Positions 7,924-17,703 of a stretch of DNA of 64,000 bases are shown piece after piece. The notes beneath the pieces were generated by a model. It did not search any database and was not told the origin of the DNA. It worked only from the letters and a program-made list of their open reading frames with translations. Within the stretch, counting starts at the first letter, position 1. Every line of letters begins with the position of its first letter. The position numbers were made by a program, and so were the translations under genes. Origin of the DNA: DASRDE01 sp035938175 (GTDB taxonomy: Bacteria > Vulcanimicrobiota > Vulcanimicrobiia > Vulcanimicrobiales > Vulcanimicrobiaceae). The stretch spans positions 1-64,000 of the forward strand of contig DASZHD010000057.1 in the NCBI GenBank assembly GCA_035938175.1. Direction: 5' to 3'.

Positions 7924-10540
7924 CGTTACCGTGACATTTCTTGTATTTCTTGCCGCTGCCGCAGGGACAGAGCTCGTTGCGTCCCACCTTGGGTTGATCG
8001 CGGTGCACCGGTTTTGCCGGTTCTTCGCCGTCGCGATTGGTATGCATCGCGCGCGGCCTCGACGGCGCCGGTTGCGGCAGCAATTGGCCGCTGGGAATCG
8101 GCGCAAATCCGGGTCCGGCACCCACCGGCTGCGGCGCGAACGGTTCCGGGCCCGGCGCGCCGCCGGGCGGCGGCTCCGGAGGCGGGGCCTGATGCTCGAT
8201 CACGACGCGGAAAACGCCTTTGATCGCTTCGTCCGCTATATTGTTTTTCAGGTCTTCGAAGATCTCGAAGGCTTCTTTTTCGTACTCGACGCGCGGATCG
8301 ATCTGTCCATAGCCGCGAAGACCGATGCCGGTCTTGAGGTGATCCATGATGTACAGATGGTCGACCCACATGCGATCGATGATCGGCAGAAGCAGATACC
8401 GCTGCTCGACGATGCGCAAAATCTCGGGAGAGACTTCTTTCTCTTTCGCCTCGTACGCTTTGAGCGCCGCATCGAGCAAGACGTCGCGAATTTCTTCGCG
8501 GTGCTTGTTCTGCAGGTCCGAAATGCCGACCGAGCGTTTTACCGGGAAGATCAGCTCGAGTTCGTCGAGCATTTCTTGCAGGTCCCACTCGCTGGGATGA
8601 ACGTTTTCCGGCGCGTTTTGCTGGACGGCGCCCTCGACCTTGGCTTCGAGCGTCTGCAACATGAATTCGCGCGAGTCGAACGTTCCCTCCAAGATCGCGC
8701 GGCGGTCGCCGTAAATCACCTCGCGCTGCTTGTTCATCACGTCGTCGTATTCCAGAACGTGCTTGCGGATCTCGTAGTTATGCGCTTCGACTTTGCTTTG
8801 CGCGCGTTCGAGCGATTTGGTCACCAGACCCGACTCGATCGGCGCTTCGTCGGTAAAGCCGACCCGTTCCATGATGTTGTTCATGCGCTCGCCGCCGAAC
8901 AGCCGCATAACCTCGTCTTCGAGGGATACGTAGAAACGCGTCGTTCCGGGATCGCCTTGCCGGCCGGAGCGTCCGCGCAGCTGATTGTCGATGCGTCGCG
9001 ACTCGTGCCGCTCGGTTCCGATAATCGCCAGGCCGCCCAGTCCGGCAACGCCTTCACCCAACTTGATGTCGGTGCCGCGGCCGGCCATGTTCGTCGCGAT
9101 CGTTACCTGCCCGGGCTGTCCGGCATCCTTGACGATCTGCGCTTCCTGCTCGTGGTATTTTGCGTTGAGCACGTTGCACTCGACGCCTTTGCGGCGCAGC
9201 ATCGCAGCGAGCAACTCCGACTTCTCGATCGAGCGCGTGCCGACCAGTACCGGCCGGCCCTTCTCGTGCTCCTGAATGATCTCGTCGACGACTGCTTCGA
9301 ATTTTGCTTTCTCGGTCTTGTAGACGATGTCCGACAGATCGCCGCGGCGGATCGGCTGGTTCGTCGGGATGACCACCACGTCCAAGCCGTAGATATCGCG
9401 GAATTCGCGTTCCTCGGTCTTCGCGGTACCCGTCATGCCGGCGAGCCGTTCGTACAGGCGGAAGTAGTTTTGGAAGGTGATCGTCGCGAGCGTCTGATCC
9501 TCGCTGCGAACTTTGATACCTTCCTTCGCTTCGATCGCCTGGTGGATGCCGTCGGAATACCGGCGGCCGTACATCAACCGGCCCGTAAACTCGTCGACGA
9601 TTACCACTTCACCGTCTTTGACGATGTACTGCTGATCGCGGTGGAACAGATTCCACGCTTTGAGTGCCGCATTCAGTTGATGTGCCAGCTCGATGTTGCG
9701 CTGGTCGTACAGATTCTGAATGCCGAGCATCTTTTCGACTTTGGCGACGCCCTCTTCGGTAATCGGAACCGCGTGCGCCTTTTCATCGACCGTGAAGTCG
9801 ACTTCTTTCTTCAGGCGCGGAATGATTTGCGCGAACTTTTCGTACAATTCCGTCGGCTCGGTGCCCTGGCCGCTGATGATGAGCGGCGTCCGCGCTTCGT
9901 CGATGAGGATCGAGTCGACTTCGTCGACCAGCGCAAAATACAAATCGCGCTGCACCATGTCTTCGACTTGCCAGGCCATGTTGTCGCGCAGGTAATCGAA
10001 TCCGACTTCATTGTTCGTGACGTACGTGACGTCGCAGTTGTACGCGGCGCGCCGTTGCGCCGGCTCGAGATCGTGCTGAATGACGCCGACCGTCAAACCG
10101 AGCGCCGAATAGATCGGGCCCATCCATTCCGCATCGCGTCGCGCGAGGTAATCGTTGACCGTAACAACGTGCACGCCGCGGCCTTCCAGCGCGCGGGCGT
10201 AGACCGGCAGCGTTGCTACCAATGTCTTACCTTCGCCGGTCTTCATTTCGGCGATGCGGCCTTCGTACAAGATTTGACCGCCCATGATTTGGACGTCGAA
10301 GTGACGCATGCCGACGGTGCGTTTGCCGGCCTCGCGGACGACGGCAAAGACCTCCGGTAACAGGTCGTCCAGCGTCTCGCCCTTCTCCAAACGAGCGCGG
10401 AATTCGGGCGTCTTGGCCGCGAGCTGCTCGCCGGAAAGCGCTTCGAACTGTCCCTCCAGTGCGTTGACTTTCTCTACCGTGCGCCGCAGCCGGGCGATCT
10501 CTCGCTCGTTGCCGTCAAAAAGCGTTTTCAGAAATGCCAT
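7910..10540 (-). CDS. secA: Preprotein translocase ATPase SecA
   Basis: The ATP-driven motor of the Sec translocon, at the cytoplasmic membrane. The 876 residues contain Walker A TGEGKT (101-106), the VDEVDSILIDEARTPL helicase motif near 210, the TNMAGRGTDIKLG motif of the second ATPase fold near 500, and a C-terminal SEC-C zinc-binding motif (CPCGSGKKYKKCHG) after a proline-rich linker. Length fits bacterial SecA. It is the last gene of a long minus-strand run containing envelope genes and follows a histidine kinase by 39 bases. Confidence 0.98.
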   Translation of the reverse strand: MAFLKTLFDGNEREIARLRRTVEKVNALEGQFEALSGEQLAAKTPEFRARLEKGETLDDLLPEVFAVVREAGKRTVGMRHFDVQIMGGQILYEGRIAEMKTGEGKTLVATLPVYARALEGRGVHVVTVNDYLARRDAEWMGPIYSALGLTVGVIQHDLEPAQRRAAYNCDVTYVTNNEVGFDYLRDNMAWQVEDMVQRDLYFALVDEVDSILIDEARTPLIISGQGTEPTELYEKFAQIIPRLKKEVDFTVDEKAHAVPITEEGVAKVEKMLGIQNLYDQRNIELAHQLNAALKAWNLFHRDQQYIVKDGEVVIVDEFTGRLMYGRRYSDGIHQAIEAKEGIKVRSEDQTLATITFQNYFRLYERLAGMTGTAKTEEREFRDIYGLDVVVIPTNQPIRRGDLSDIVYKTEKAKFEAVVDEIIQEHEKGRPVLVGTRSIEKSELLAAMLRRKGVECNVLNAKYHEQEAQIVKDAGQPGQVTIATNMAGRGTDIKLGEGVAGLGGLAIIGTERHESRRIDNQLRGRSGRQGDPGTTRFYVSLEDEVMRLFGGERMNNIMERVGFTDEAPIESGLVTKSLERAQSKVEAHNYEIRKHVLEYDDVMNKQREVIYGDRRAILEGTFDSREFMLQTLEAKVEGAVQQNAPENVHPSEWDLQEMLDELELIFPVKRSVGISDLQNKHREEIRDVLLDAALKAYEAKEKEVSPEILRIVEQRYLLLPIIDRMWVDHLYIMDHLKTGIGLRGYGQIDPRVEYEKEAFEIFEDLKNNIADEAIKGVFRVVIEHQAPPPEPPPGGAPGPEPFAPQPVGAGPGFAPIPSGQLLPQPAPSRPRAMHTNRDGEEPAKPVHRDQPKVGRNELCPCGSGKKYKKCHGNGTAA

Positions 10541-10579
10541 AGTCTCTCGTCTACTACCGTTCGCTACGCACCGCGGTTG

Positions 10580-12706
10580 CTACTTGGCCGCGGCTAAAGG
10601 CAAAGTGACGGTGAAGGTGCTCCCTTCCCCTTCGCGTGACTGCACGGCGACGCTGCCGCCGTGACCCTCCACGATTTTTCGGCTGACATACAAGCCGACG
10701 CCCGATCCCGATATGCCCTTTCGCCGCGCGTTGCTCGCCCGACCGAAACGCGCAAAAACCGTTCCGAGTTCCGGGGCGGGAATGCCGATTCCGCGATCGG
10801 TGATCGCGAGCGTCGCATTACCTTCGACGGCGTTCAAGCGCACGTCGATTCCGTCATTCGAATATTTCAGCGCGTTCATCAGCAAGTTGTCCAGCACGTG
10901 ATTGAAGCGAGCGGCATCCAGCAATACCGGAATGGGATTCGCGGTCGACGTCAGGTGAATGCGGTCCTCACCGCGGTTGTGCGCCTTCACGCTCTCCGCG
11001 ACGATTTCGCGCAGATCCATCGGCGAGCGCTCGAGCGTAAATCCGCCGGCCTGGGTTTGCGCAAGTGCAACCGCATCTTCCGAGAGGCGGACCAGCCGTT
11101 TGGTTTGCGCGTAGATCGTTTCGAGTTCGTCGCGCAGCTCGCCCGGAGCGTTTTCGAGCAGCAACTCGACGTACCCCAATATCACCGTCAGCGGACCCTT
11201 GAAGTCGTGCGCGAGCATGGCGAGCAAGTCGTCCTTGAATTCATTGCTTTCGGAAAGCGCGCGCGCGAGCTGTTGAATGCGCTCGAAGCCCAGCGCGCCC
11301 GTTAATGCCAGCTCCAGATGCGACGCAAGCATGTGGAAGTACACGCGCCGCTCCGAATCGTTCCAATCGTAAATCCCGGCCGCCGCCGCGAAAACGACGA
11401 AGCCCCAAAGATTTCCGTCGATGCGCAGCGCTGCGACCACACCTTCGCTGCCGCCGAAGAGCTGGGCGCGCATTCGGCCGCTCAGCGCCGAGCTCATAAC
11501 GAGGCCTTCACGCTCCAAGGCCGGCAGCAACAGTGCGGGATCGAAGCGTTCCGGCACGCCCTCTCGCGCGGACTCGACCGTCCGCGACGCCCGCCGGATA
11601 GCAACGCCGCCGTCCAATTCGTACGCCGCACACGTGAGCTTCACTTCGTGCGAAACCGTGACGGCGAAGACGAGCAGCACTTCTTCGATCGTTTGCGTGT
11701 CGCGCAGCATCCGTACCACGCGCTCGAGCGACTCGGCACGGGCGCGCCGCAATCGTTCTAAATCGTAAAGTTGCACGTTGGCGAGCGCTAATCCGATGTG
11801 GGAGGCGACCGATCGCAGCATGACGATGTCGATCTCGTCGAATGCGTGCGGCCTGGCAAAATGAAGCCCGATTGCATGGGCAACCTGCCCTTCGACGGTA
11901 AGGGGCACCATCAGCGCGGACCCGGCGCCGGTACCGGTCAAGAAAGCGTCGCGCGGATTGTCGCCGGTTACCTCGTCGCGTCCGACCACCGACCCCGCGA
12001 AGGCGCGCTCGATCCAGCTGTGCGCGAGCGGCACTTTGAGCGGAATTTTGGACTCCAGGCCGGCGCACTCCGCGAGCGCGACGATCGACGCTTCATCGGC
12101 ATGCTGCGAGCTGCGCGCGAAAAACAAGCAGCGCGTCGCATCGAATGCCGAACGCACGTCCTCCGCCACCGATTCGATAATCGTTTGCGCGTCCAGCGAT
12201 TTGCGCGCGCGCTCGTTGATCAGCGCCAAGAGTGCGCTTTGCTTTGCTTCGCGCTCGGCCGCCGTGACGGCACGTTCGTGCGCGATCATCCAAGCGGCGA
12301 TATCCGCGAACGTTCGAAGGTCGCGCAGCAGCGGATCCGGCGGCCGATCGGTGACGTCCAAAACGATCGCACCGATCGGCGGCGCGTCGCCGGCTTCCAG
12401 CGGCAGCACCAGCAAATCCGCTTCCGGTTGATACGGGGTTACTCCGCCGAGCGCCCGAAGCGACCGGTGCGGCACGTAGTACGCGCCGGCCGTTGCAAAT
12501 TTTGCCAGCGCCGGAAACAACAAGCGGCGCAAGCCGCGGGTATCTTCGCGCAGCGTAAAACCGCCGTGCGGAACGCTGGCGTACGTCGAACGTTCTTCAC
12601 CAAAAACGACGACGCTCGCGCGCGTGCACGGCGTCGTCGCGTGCGCCGCTTCTGCTAATGCAGCGCTTTTTTCGTCCAGCGATTCCAAAGACGGCAGGCG
12701 CGTCAA
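10580..12706 (-). CDS. GAF-domain sensor histidine kinase
   Basis: A soluble hybrid-less sensor kinase of 708 residues. Two or three GAF-like sensor domains fill residues 1-480 (for example ALMVPLTVEGQVAHAIGLHF and VVAALRIDGNLWGFVVFAAA). The kinase core follows: His 500 in LAMLAHDFKGPL, the N box LDNLLMNALKYS (Asn 611), G1 ITDRGIGIP and G2 GSGVGLYVSRKI. No membrane helix is visible, so it should sense a cytoplasmic signal. No response regulator is adjacent, so the partner is unknown. The start is a TTG at 12706 without a clear Shine-Dalgarno; a little more N-terminal sequence is possible. Confidence 0.9.
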   Translation of the reverse strand: MTRLPSLESLDEKSAALAEAAHATTPCTRASVVVFGEERSTYASVPHGGFTLREDTRGLRRLLFPALAKFATAGAYYVPHRSLRALGGVTPYQPEADLLVLPLEAGDAPPIGAIVLDVTDRPPDPLLRDLRTFADIAAWMIAHERAVTAAEREAKQSALLALINERARKSLDAQTIIESVAEDVRSAFDATRCLFFARSSQHADEASIVALAECAGLESKIPLKVPLAHSWIERAFAGSVVGRDEVTGDNPRDAFLTGTGAGSALMVPLTVEGQVAHAIGLHFARPHAFDEIDIVMLRSVASHIGLALANVQLYDLERLRRARAESLERVVRMLRDTQTIEEVLLVFAVTVSHEVKLTCAAYELDGGVAIRRASRTVESAREGVPERFDPALLLPALEREGLVMSSALSGRMRAQLFGGSEGVVAALRIDGNLWGFVVFAAAAGIYDWNDSERRVYFHMLASHLELALTGALGFERIQQLARALSESNEFKDDLLAMLAHDFKGPLTVILGYVELLLENAPGELRDELETIYAQTKRLVRLSEDAVALAQTQAGGFTLERSPMDLREIVAESVKAHNRGEDRIHLTSTANPIPVLLDAARFNHVLDNLLMNALKYSNDGIDVRLNAVEGNATLAITDRGIGIPAPELGTVFARFGRASNARRKGISGSGVGLYVSRKIVEGHGGSVAVQSREGEGSTFTVTLPLAAAK

Positions 12707-12747
12707 CAGCGCAAACCGGTCGAGCGCTGCGCGCTCGGGCAGCCGCG

Positions 12748-13863
12748 TCAGGGAGATAGGCCCATCCCCGTAGCGGTGCCTTGCGGAAGTCCGACGATCG
12801 CGGGCGTTGCGGCTCCCGACGATCCAGGTTTGAAGATCAGCAATTTGCTCGTCCCCGGGCCGTTACCGGCGTCAACGACGTAGATATTCCCGCTGGAATC
12901 GACTTTGACGTCCGTCGGGTCGATGAACGCCGAGCTCGTGATTTTCGCGGAGAACGCCATGCCGTTCTTCAGCGGCGCATTGAAGATCACGACCGAGGGC
13001 GCTGCCGATGCGCTGCCCGCGTCGGCGACGTACAAATTCCCTTTGGAGTCTACTGCAACGCCCGTGGGTGTCGTCAGTCCGTTCGTGAGCGTTATCGTCG
13101 GCGTCAGGTTGTTGGAAAACGGGGTCGGCGTCGGTGTGGGCGACGGCGTCGCACTCGGGCTGCCGGTCGGCGTGGGCGTGGGCGACGGCGTGGGCGTAGG
13201 CGTGGGAGACGCCGTGGGCGATCCCGTCGGCGTCGGTGACGGCGTCGGCAGCGCGTAGACGGTTACCGACGCACCGCCGCTATTTCCGACGTAGATGTTG
13301 CTGTTGGCATCGGCGGCAACGCCGATCGGTGTATTGAGTCCGGTATTGGAACCGGCGATGTTGAACGCCTGAAGGCCCGACGAGTTGTACACCTGCAACT
13401 GACTCGTGAACGTCTCGCCCGTCGAGGTCAGCGCGAACGCGAAGTCGCCGTTGGGCAGGAACGCGATCCCGCGCGGTATCGCGTTCGTCGGCACGGGGAC
13501 CGCGTTAATTGCCAGCACGTTGCCGGTTGCGTATGTTTGGAAGACCGTGATCGACGCGACTTTCGTCGCCGCATTGTAGTTCGTTACGTAGAGCTGCTTC
13601 GTCGAATTGAACGCGACGTATTGCGGACCGTTCAGCCCGCTGCCGCTGATCAAATATTGCGGGCTCGTGCTCGCAGCCGGCGCGGGAGTGTAGATGTCGA
13701 TCGCGTTCTGCGTCGTGTTGGTTACGTACACCGTGTTCGGGCCGAAGTTGGGGCCGACTCCGGGCATGCCGCCGCTCGAGGGCGTGGCCGTATTGGTGCT
13801 GCACGCGGCCGCCACGGCTAATCCGGCGAGCAGCAAAAATCCGAGGGTCAGGCGACGAAGCAT
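12748..13863 (-). CDS. NHL/beta-propeller lipoprotein with Pro-Thr-Ser linker
   Basis: A secreted lipoprotein of 371 residues. A signal peptide ends in a lipobox (LAVAAACS, lipidated Cys 21). Repeats such as PIGVAADANSNIYVGNSGG, PTGVAVDSKGNLYVADAG and PTDVKVDSSGNIYVVDAG are NHL-type blades of a beta propeller. Between two groups of blades lies a low-complexity linker (about residues 206-250) made of TP, SP and GSP units. The ATG at 13863 is preceded by AAGGAGAG. Its 5' end overlaps the preceding small membrane-protein gene by 16 bases. Ligand or partner is unknown. Confidence 0.85.
   Translation of the reverse strand: MLRRLTLGFLLLAGLAVAAACSTNTATPSSGGMPGVGPNFGPNTVYVTNTTQNAIDIYTPAPAASTSPQYLISGSGLNGPQYVAFNSTKQLYVTNYNAATKVASITVFQTYATGNVLAINAVPVPTNAIPRGIAFLPNGDFAFALTSTGETFTSQLQVYNSSGLQAFNIAGSNTGLNTPIGVAADANSNIYVGNSGGASVTVYALPTPSPTPTGSPTASPTPTPTPSPTPTPTGSPSATPSPTPTPTPFSNNLTPTITLTNGLTTPTGVAVDSKGNLYVADAGSASAAPSVVIFNAPLKNGMAFSAKITSSAFIDPTDVKVDSSGNIYVVDAGNGPGTSKLLIFKPGSSGAATPAIVGLPQGTATGMGLSP
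13100..13250. repeat. Low-complexity Pro/Thr/Ser linker-coding tract
   Basis: A G/C/T-rich imperfect hexanucleotide tract (GGCGTG and GGCGTC units) inside the lipoprotein gene encodes the TP/SP linker. Such tracts are slippage-prone; unit number may differ between strains. Confidence 0.75.
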
Positions 13864-14099
13864 GGACTCTCCTTGGGGGTCCCGGGCAGAACGGCCGCGG
13901 GCTTAATACTCGGTTGCCAGGATACACGCGGCGAAGGGGTATTCCCTCCGCGGCCCGCATTCGCGTGCCCCGCCGCATAGACGGCGTACGCGAGATAGAG
14001 CACAGCGGCAACGAGTACGACCACGACGGCGGTCGTCAGGGCGACGCGGCGGACATATCGGGGACGGCTCGATTCCGTATCGATAATCTGCCTGGGCAT
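13848..14099 (-). CDS. Small single-pass membrane protein
   Basis: An 83-residue protein with a basic N terminus, one strong transmembrane helix (ALTTAVVVVLVAAVLYLAYAV, about residues 20-40) and a Pro/Ser-rich outer tail. No family recognised. ATG 14099 has a good AAGGAG site seven to eight bases upstream. It sits 13 bases after the deacetylase gene and overlaps the lipoprotein gene, so it belongs to the same envelope operon. Confidence 0.7.
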   Translation of the reverse strand: MPRQIIDTESSRPRYVRRVALTTAVVVVLVAAVLYLAYAVYAAGHANAGRGGNTPSPRVSWQPSIKPAAVLPGTPKESPCFVA

Positions 14100-14112
14100 T
14101 GCGCTCCTTACT

Positions 14113-14934
14113 TTAAACGGGATGCTTGGCGGGGTGGTTGATCTCCGCGACCGGTACCTGCGCCAAAAGTTGCCGTACGGTGACGAACCGGTAGCCGGCG
14201 CTTCTGAATCGCGCGACCAGCGAGGGCACGGCCTGGATCGTTGCCATCTTACCACTATGGAGAAGAACGATATCGGGCGCGGTTGCGTGCCGTTCCATGT
14301 GGTCGAGCAGCGTTTGCGGCCCGACGCTTCTCCAATCGCCGGGATCGTCGTTCCAGAGGATCGTGTGGTATCCCAGCGACTGCGCGATCTCTATGGTTTG
14401 CACGGTGTACCGCCCGTGGGGCGGCCGAAAATAGCGGCGGACCGAATCGTCGCCGACAATCGAGTAAAGCGACGAGGCGCCTAACTCGATCTCGCGCCGT
14501 ACGCTCGCGCCGTCTTCCTGATCCAGATTCGGATGCGTGTACGTGTGATCCGCGACTTCATTGCCGGAGCGTTCGATACGCTGCGCCAGTTCGGGCCACT
14601 GCTGCGCGTCGCGGCCGATCAAAAAGAACGTGGCCGGAACATGGAGCCGGGCTAACGTGTCCAGCAGTAACGGCGTATATATCGGATACGGACCGTCGTC
14701 GAAGGTCAAGGCGATTAGTTTGGGGCGATTCGACCGGTCGCCGTACGTAACGCGCTCGTGAATGAGCCGTTTGATATGACCGACGAAAGACGGCGAAATC
14801 TCTTGCTGAGCGTCCATTTGCGGCGTCAGCACCGCAGGTTGAACGCCGCGCTCGTGAACAGCCAACCGGTACGCGGCATACGCCAGTACGGCGAGTACGA
14901 GCACCGCCGCCGCGAGACGTACGTTGCGCGTCAC
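14113..14934 (-). CDS. Polysaccharide deacetylase (NodB family)
   Basis: A metal-dependent N-deacetylase acting on extracytoplasmic glycans such as peptidoglycan. The 273-residue chain has an N-terminal membrane anchor (residues 6-24) and all NodB motifs: TFDDGP, HTYTHPN (metal histidines), RPPHGRY, DPGDW and a terminal LLHSG. The GTG start at 14934 overlaps the stop of the LCP gene by 4 bases, so translation is probably coupled. Together with the LCP protein it points to cell-wall polymer maturation. Confidence 0.93.
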   Translation of the reverse strand: MTRNVRLAAAVLVLAVLAYAAYRLAVHERGVQPAVLTPQMDAQQEISPSFVGHIKRLIHERVTYGDRSNRPKLIALTFDDGPYPIYTPLLLDTLARLHVPATFFLIGRDAQQWPELAQRIERSGNEVADHTYTHPNLDQEDGASVRREIELGASSLYSIVGDDSVRRYFRPPHGRYTVQTIEIAQSLGYHTILWNDDPGDWRSVGPQTLLDHMERHATAPDIVLLHSGKMATIQAVPSLVARFRSAGYRFVTVRQLLAQVPVAEINHPAKHPV

Positions 14935-16322
14935 GGTTGGGCTGAAGCTTGCTGTTCGAGCGCCGACACCAAGTCTTGCCCGACGATAAGCGTCACGTCG
15001 CTCGGCGCCGACGACGGCGCGGGCGTTTGATTATCGTAGATCACGCGCGCGCTACCGGCCGCTTTACCGAGAGCTTGGCGAACGCGCAAACCCGCATACG
15101 TGATATGCGTGTGCTCGTGAAGTTCCGTAACGTCGATCAGGGACGACGCATTCCCCACGTTGCCGATGGCAAAGCCCTGCTGTTTTAGACGGCTCGCAAC
15201 GCGCTTAGCCATTCCGGAGATGCCGGTGCCGTTTTCGACGTCGACGCGAACGCTGGAAGGAGAGACCGCGGCAATCGCACCGGGGTCGGGCGCAGCAGTG
15301 GGGACCGGCGGATCGATCAGCATGTTCTGAACGAGTTCCGTCTTCTTCGCTTCGTCCGGAATAATGACGTCGCCGCCGTCGGCGACGATTTTGTCGTCGA
15401 CGTACGGCACCTTGTCGGTGTGCACGCCGTCTTTCGGCATTCCGGCGAACGCAACGGCCAGGCTCAACTGCTCTTGCTGCGTGAGGTTCGTTTGAACGTC
15501 GCGATCGAACACGCCGAGCAAATCGTGCAGATGAAGCAGCGTGTTCATCTTGTCGTTACGCAGCTTATCGACGAACGCATGAATCACTTGCTGTTGGCGC
15601 ATGATCCGGCACGGATCGCCGCAGAAGTCGTGGCGGAAACGCGCGTAGCTCACGGCCTGATCGCCGTTCAGGTGCTGCAAGCCGGGCTTGAAGTGAATGT
15701 GTAGGTGCCCCCACGTGTCGTCGTAGTCGATTGGGCCGTTGGCGTCGCCGTCTTTCATGAGCGCATGCGAGTTCATCACGTTGACGTTCACGCCGCCGAT
15801 GGCGTTGATCAGGTCCTTCGTCGTATTGATGCGCAGGATCACGTACCGGTCGAAGCGCGGGATTCCCAGCCATTTTGCAATCACGGCCTGCGCTTCACGC
15901 ACGCCGCCTTCCGCCTGGGCCTCGTTGATCTTGGTTTCGCGCCCGTTGGGCAGAACGGCGTCCATATCGCGCGGAATGGACAATTCGTACGCGTTGTCAT
16001 CGCGGAAATCCAAGTTCACCGCCATGATGACGTCGCTGCGGGACTGGGTCGAAAATTCCTGATCTTTGGCGTCGTAGTCGTAATCCAACCCCTCAACGAG
16101 CACCAGCAGCCGGTCCTTGCCGAAGAGATCTTGCGGTGGCGGCGCCAGCGGCCGCACCGCAATGTCCGCAAAAACCAGCCACGGCGCGCGGTGCTGCGCC
16201 ACGGCAAACCCCGCAACAAGCGCGACGGCGCCGACCAAAACCAAGGCGCAGACCAGCAACACCGCGCGGCCTATGCCGAACGGTTTGCGTTGCCGTTGTG
16301 GGTCCAGAGGCTGGTTATCCAA
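14931..16322 (-). CDS. LytR-CpsA-Psr family protein with LytR C-terminal domain
   Basis: LCP enzymes transfer polyprenyl-linked glycopolymers to peptidoglycan or other acceptors outside the membrane. Here a membrane helix (GRAVLLVCALVLVGAVALVA) is followed by the LCP core with RSDVIMAVNLD, YELSIPRDM, the GGVNVNV region and ARFRHD, then a separate LytR_C domain (VRVDVENGTGISGMAKRVA) near the C terminus. The preferred start is TTG 16322, which overlaps the stop of rimO and has GAAGGA upstream; TTG 16331 is the alternative. It is coupled to a NodB deacetylase downstream. Confidence 0.9.
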   Translation of the reverse strand: MDNQPLDPQRQRKPFGIGRAVLLVCALVLVGAVALVAGFAVAQHRAPWLVFADIAVRPLAPPPQDLFGKDRLLVLVEGLDYDYDAKDQEFSTQSRSDVIMAVNLDFRDDNAYELSIPRDMDAVLPNGRETKINEAQAEGGVREAQAVIAKWLGIPRFDRYVILRINTTKDLINAIGGVNVNVMNSHALMKDGDANGPIDYDDTWGHLHIHFKPGLQHLNGDQAVSYARFRHDFCGDPCRIMRQQQVIHAFVDKLRNDKMNTLLHLHDLLGVFDRDVQTNLTQQEQLSLAVAFAGMPKDGVHTDKVPYVDDKIVADGGDVIIPDEAKKTELVQNMLIDPPVPTAAPDPGAIAAVSPSSVRVDVENGTGISGMAKRVASRLKQQGFAIGNVGNASSLIDVTELHEHTHITYAGLRVRQALGKAAGSARVIYDNQTPAPSSAPSDVTLIVGQDLVSALEQQASAQP

Positions 16323-17697
16323 TCGTTGCAAGTTCCTTCGATGCCGATGCCGGAGTTCCGAAGAAGTCGAACGGCCCCGATCCGGCGAGCGTGACGTCGA
16401 CAAAGGTTCCCGGCGATGCTTCACCGGTGAAATAGATTCCGCCGTCGACGCCGGGCGCTTCGCCCATCGACCGCCCGAACCACGCGCTCGGACTCCCTAA
16501 CGCCGCTCGCACGGGGTCCGTCTTACGCAAGCTGCGGCGCTCTTCGACCAGCACTCGCACGGTTTCACCGAAGCGGCGCGCACGGGCGCATGCGGACGCC
16601 GCCCGCTGGGCTTCGCGCAAGCGTACGAGGCGCCGGCGGCGTTCGGCCGGCGCGATTTGGCCCGGCAGGTGCGCGCTCGGCGTACCGTCCTCGCGGCTGT
16701 ATTCGAAGAAGCCCACCCGGTCCAACTGCGCGCGCCCGATCCATTCCTCTAAGTAAGCGACGTGTTCCTCAGTTTCGCCTGGGAAGCCGACGATGAACGT
16801 CGAGCGCATCGTGATCCCGGGGACGCGCGCACGGAAATCGCGCAAGATCTCCAAGTACCGCTCGCCGTTGCCGGGCCGCAGCATACCGCGCAAAACGTCG
16901 GCATGGGCGTGCTGCAACGGCATGTCCATGTACTTGCATACTTTGGGCAAGCGCGCCATTGCGTCGATCAACTCGGCGTCCACCGTCGCCGGATAGAGGT
17001 ACAGCAGCCGGATCCATTCCAGAGCGTCGATCTCGTGCAGGCGTTCGAGCAAATGCGCGAGTCCGCCGCGCCGGAAGCCGCGATCCCGTCCCCACATGGA
17101 CGTATCCTGCGCGATCAGGATCAGTTCGCGCGTACCGGCGGCGGCAAGCGCGCGCGCTTCCTTGAGGATCGACTCCTCGCTGCGGCTGCGGAATTTTCCG
17201 CGCAGCTGCGGAATGATGCAAAACGTGCACGGATGATCGCAGCCTTCTGCAATCTTCAAATATGCAGTCGCAGCCGGCGTCGTGACCAGCCGCGGAAGAA
17301 AGTCGTGCTCCGGCTCGGCGTCAAACTGCAGACGTACCGGATGATGGCCGGCCCGCGCATCTTCCAACAACTCCACGATTCCGCCGTACGCCCCGGTACC
17401 TACGACGCCGTCGATCTCCGGCACGAGCGATTGCAACTGATCGCCATAGCGCTGTGCTAAGCAACCGGCGACGATCAGCTGCTGTCCCGAACGCTTCTGC
17501 TGCGCCTGCTCCATGATCGCATCCGTCGATTCGGCTTTCGCGGGATCGATGAACGCGCACGTGTTGACGACCACCGTGTCCGCATCGGCCGGATCGCCGG
17601 CCAATTCCCAACCGGCTGCGCCGAGTTTGGCGATCATCACTTCGGTGTCGACGAGATTCTTCGCGCAGCCCAGCGAGACGAACGCAACTTTCGCCAT
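16315..17697 (-). CDS. rimO: Ribosomal protein S12 methylthiotransferase RimO
   Basis: A radical-SAM methylthiotransferase that modifies an aspartate of ribosomal protein S12. The 460-residue chain has the N-terminal auxiliary cluster cysteines (11, 47, 79; VSLGCAKN and VAGCLAQR), the radical-SAM triplet CDHPCTFC (153, 157, 160) and a C-terminal TRAM domain. The VSLGCAKNLVDTE start is typical of RimO rather than MiaB. The 3' end overlaps the LCP start; yajQ lies 6 bases upstream. Confidence 0.95.
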   Translation of the reverse strand: MAKVAFVSLGCAKNLVDTEVMIAKLGAAGWELAGDPADADTVVVNTCAFIDPAKAESTDAIMEQAQQKRSGQQLIVAGCLAQRYGDQLQSLVPEIDGVVGTGAYGGIVELLEDARAGHHPVRLQFDAEPEHDFLPRLVTTPAATAYLKIAEGCDHPCTFCIIPQLRGKFRSRSEESILKEARALAAAGTRELILIAQDTSMWGRDRGFRRGGLAHLLERLHEIDALEWIRLLYLYPATVDAELIDAMARLPKVCKYMDMPLQHAHADVLRGMLRPGNGERYLEILRDFRARVPGITMRSTFIVGFPGETEEHVAYLEEWIGRAQLDRVGFFEYSREDGTPSAHLPGQIAPAERRRRLVRLREAQRAASACARARRFGETVRVLVEERRSLRKTDPVRAALGSPSAWFGRSMGEAPGVDGGIYFTGEASPGTFVDVTLAGSGPFDFFGTPASASKELATIG

Positions 17698-17703
17698 GGC
17701 CGC

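Noticed and set aside
7931..10360. An 809-residue plus-strand reading frame opposite secA
   Set aside because: It mirrors SecA codon structure and has a composition typical of antisense frames in GC-rich DNA.
13100..13250. Regular short repeats that could suggest a CRISPR-like array
   Set aside because: The repeats are 6-base coding units for a Pro/Thr/Ser linker in frame with the lipoprotein; there are no unique spacers.
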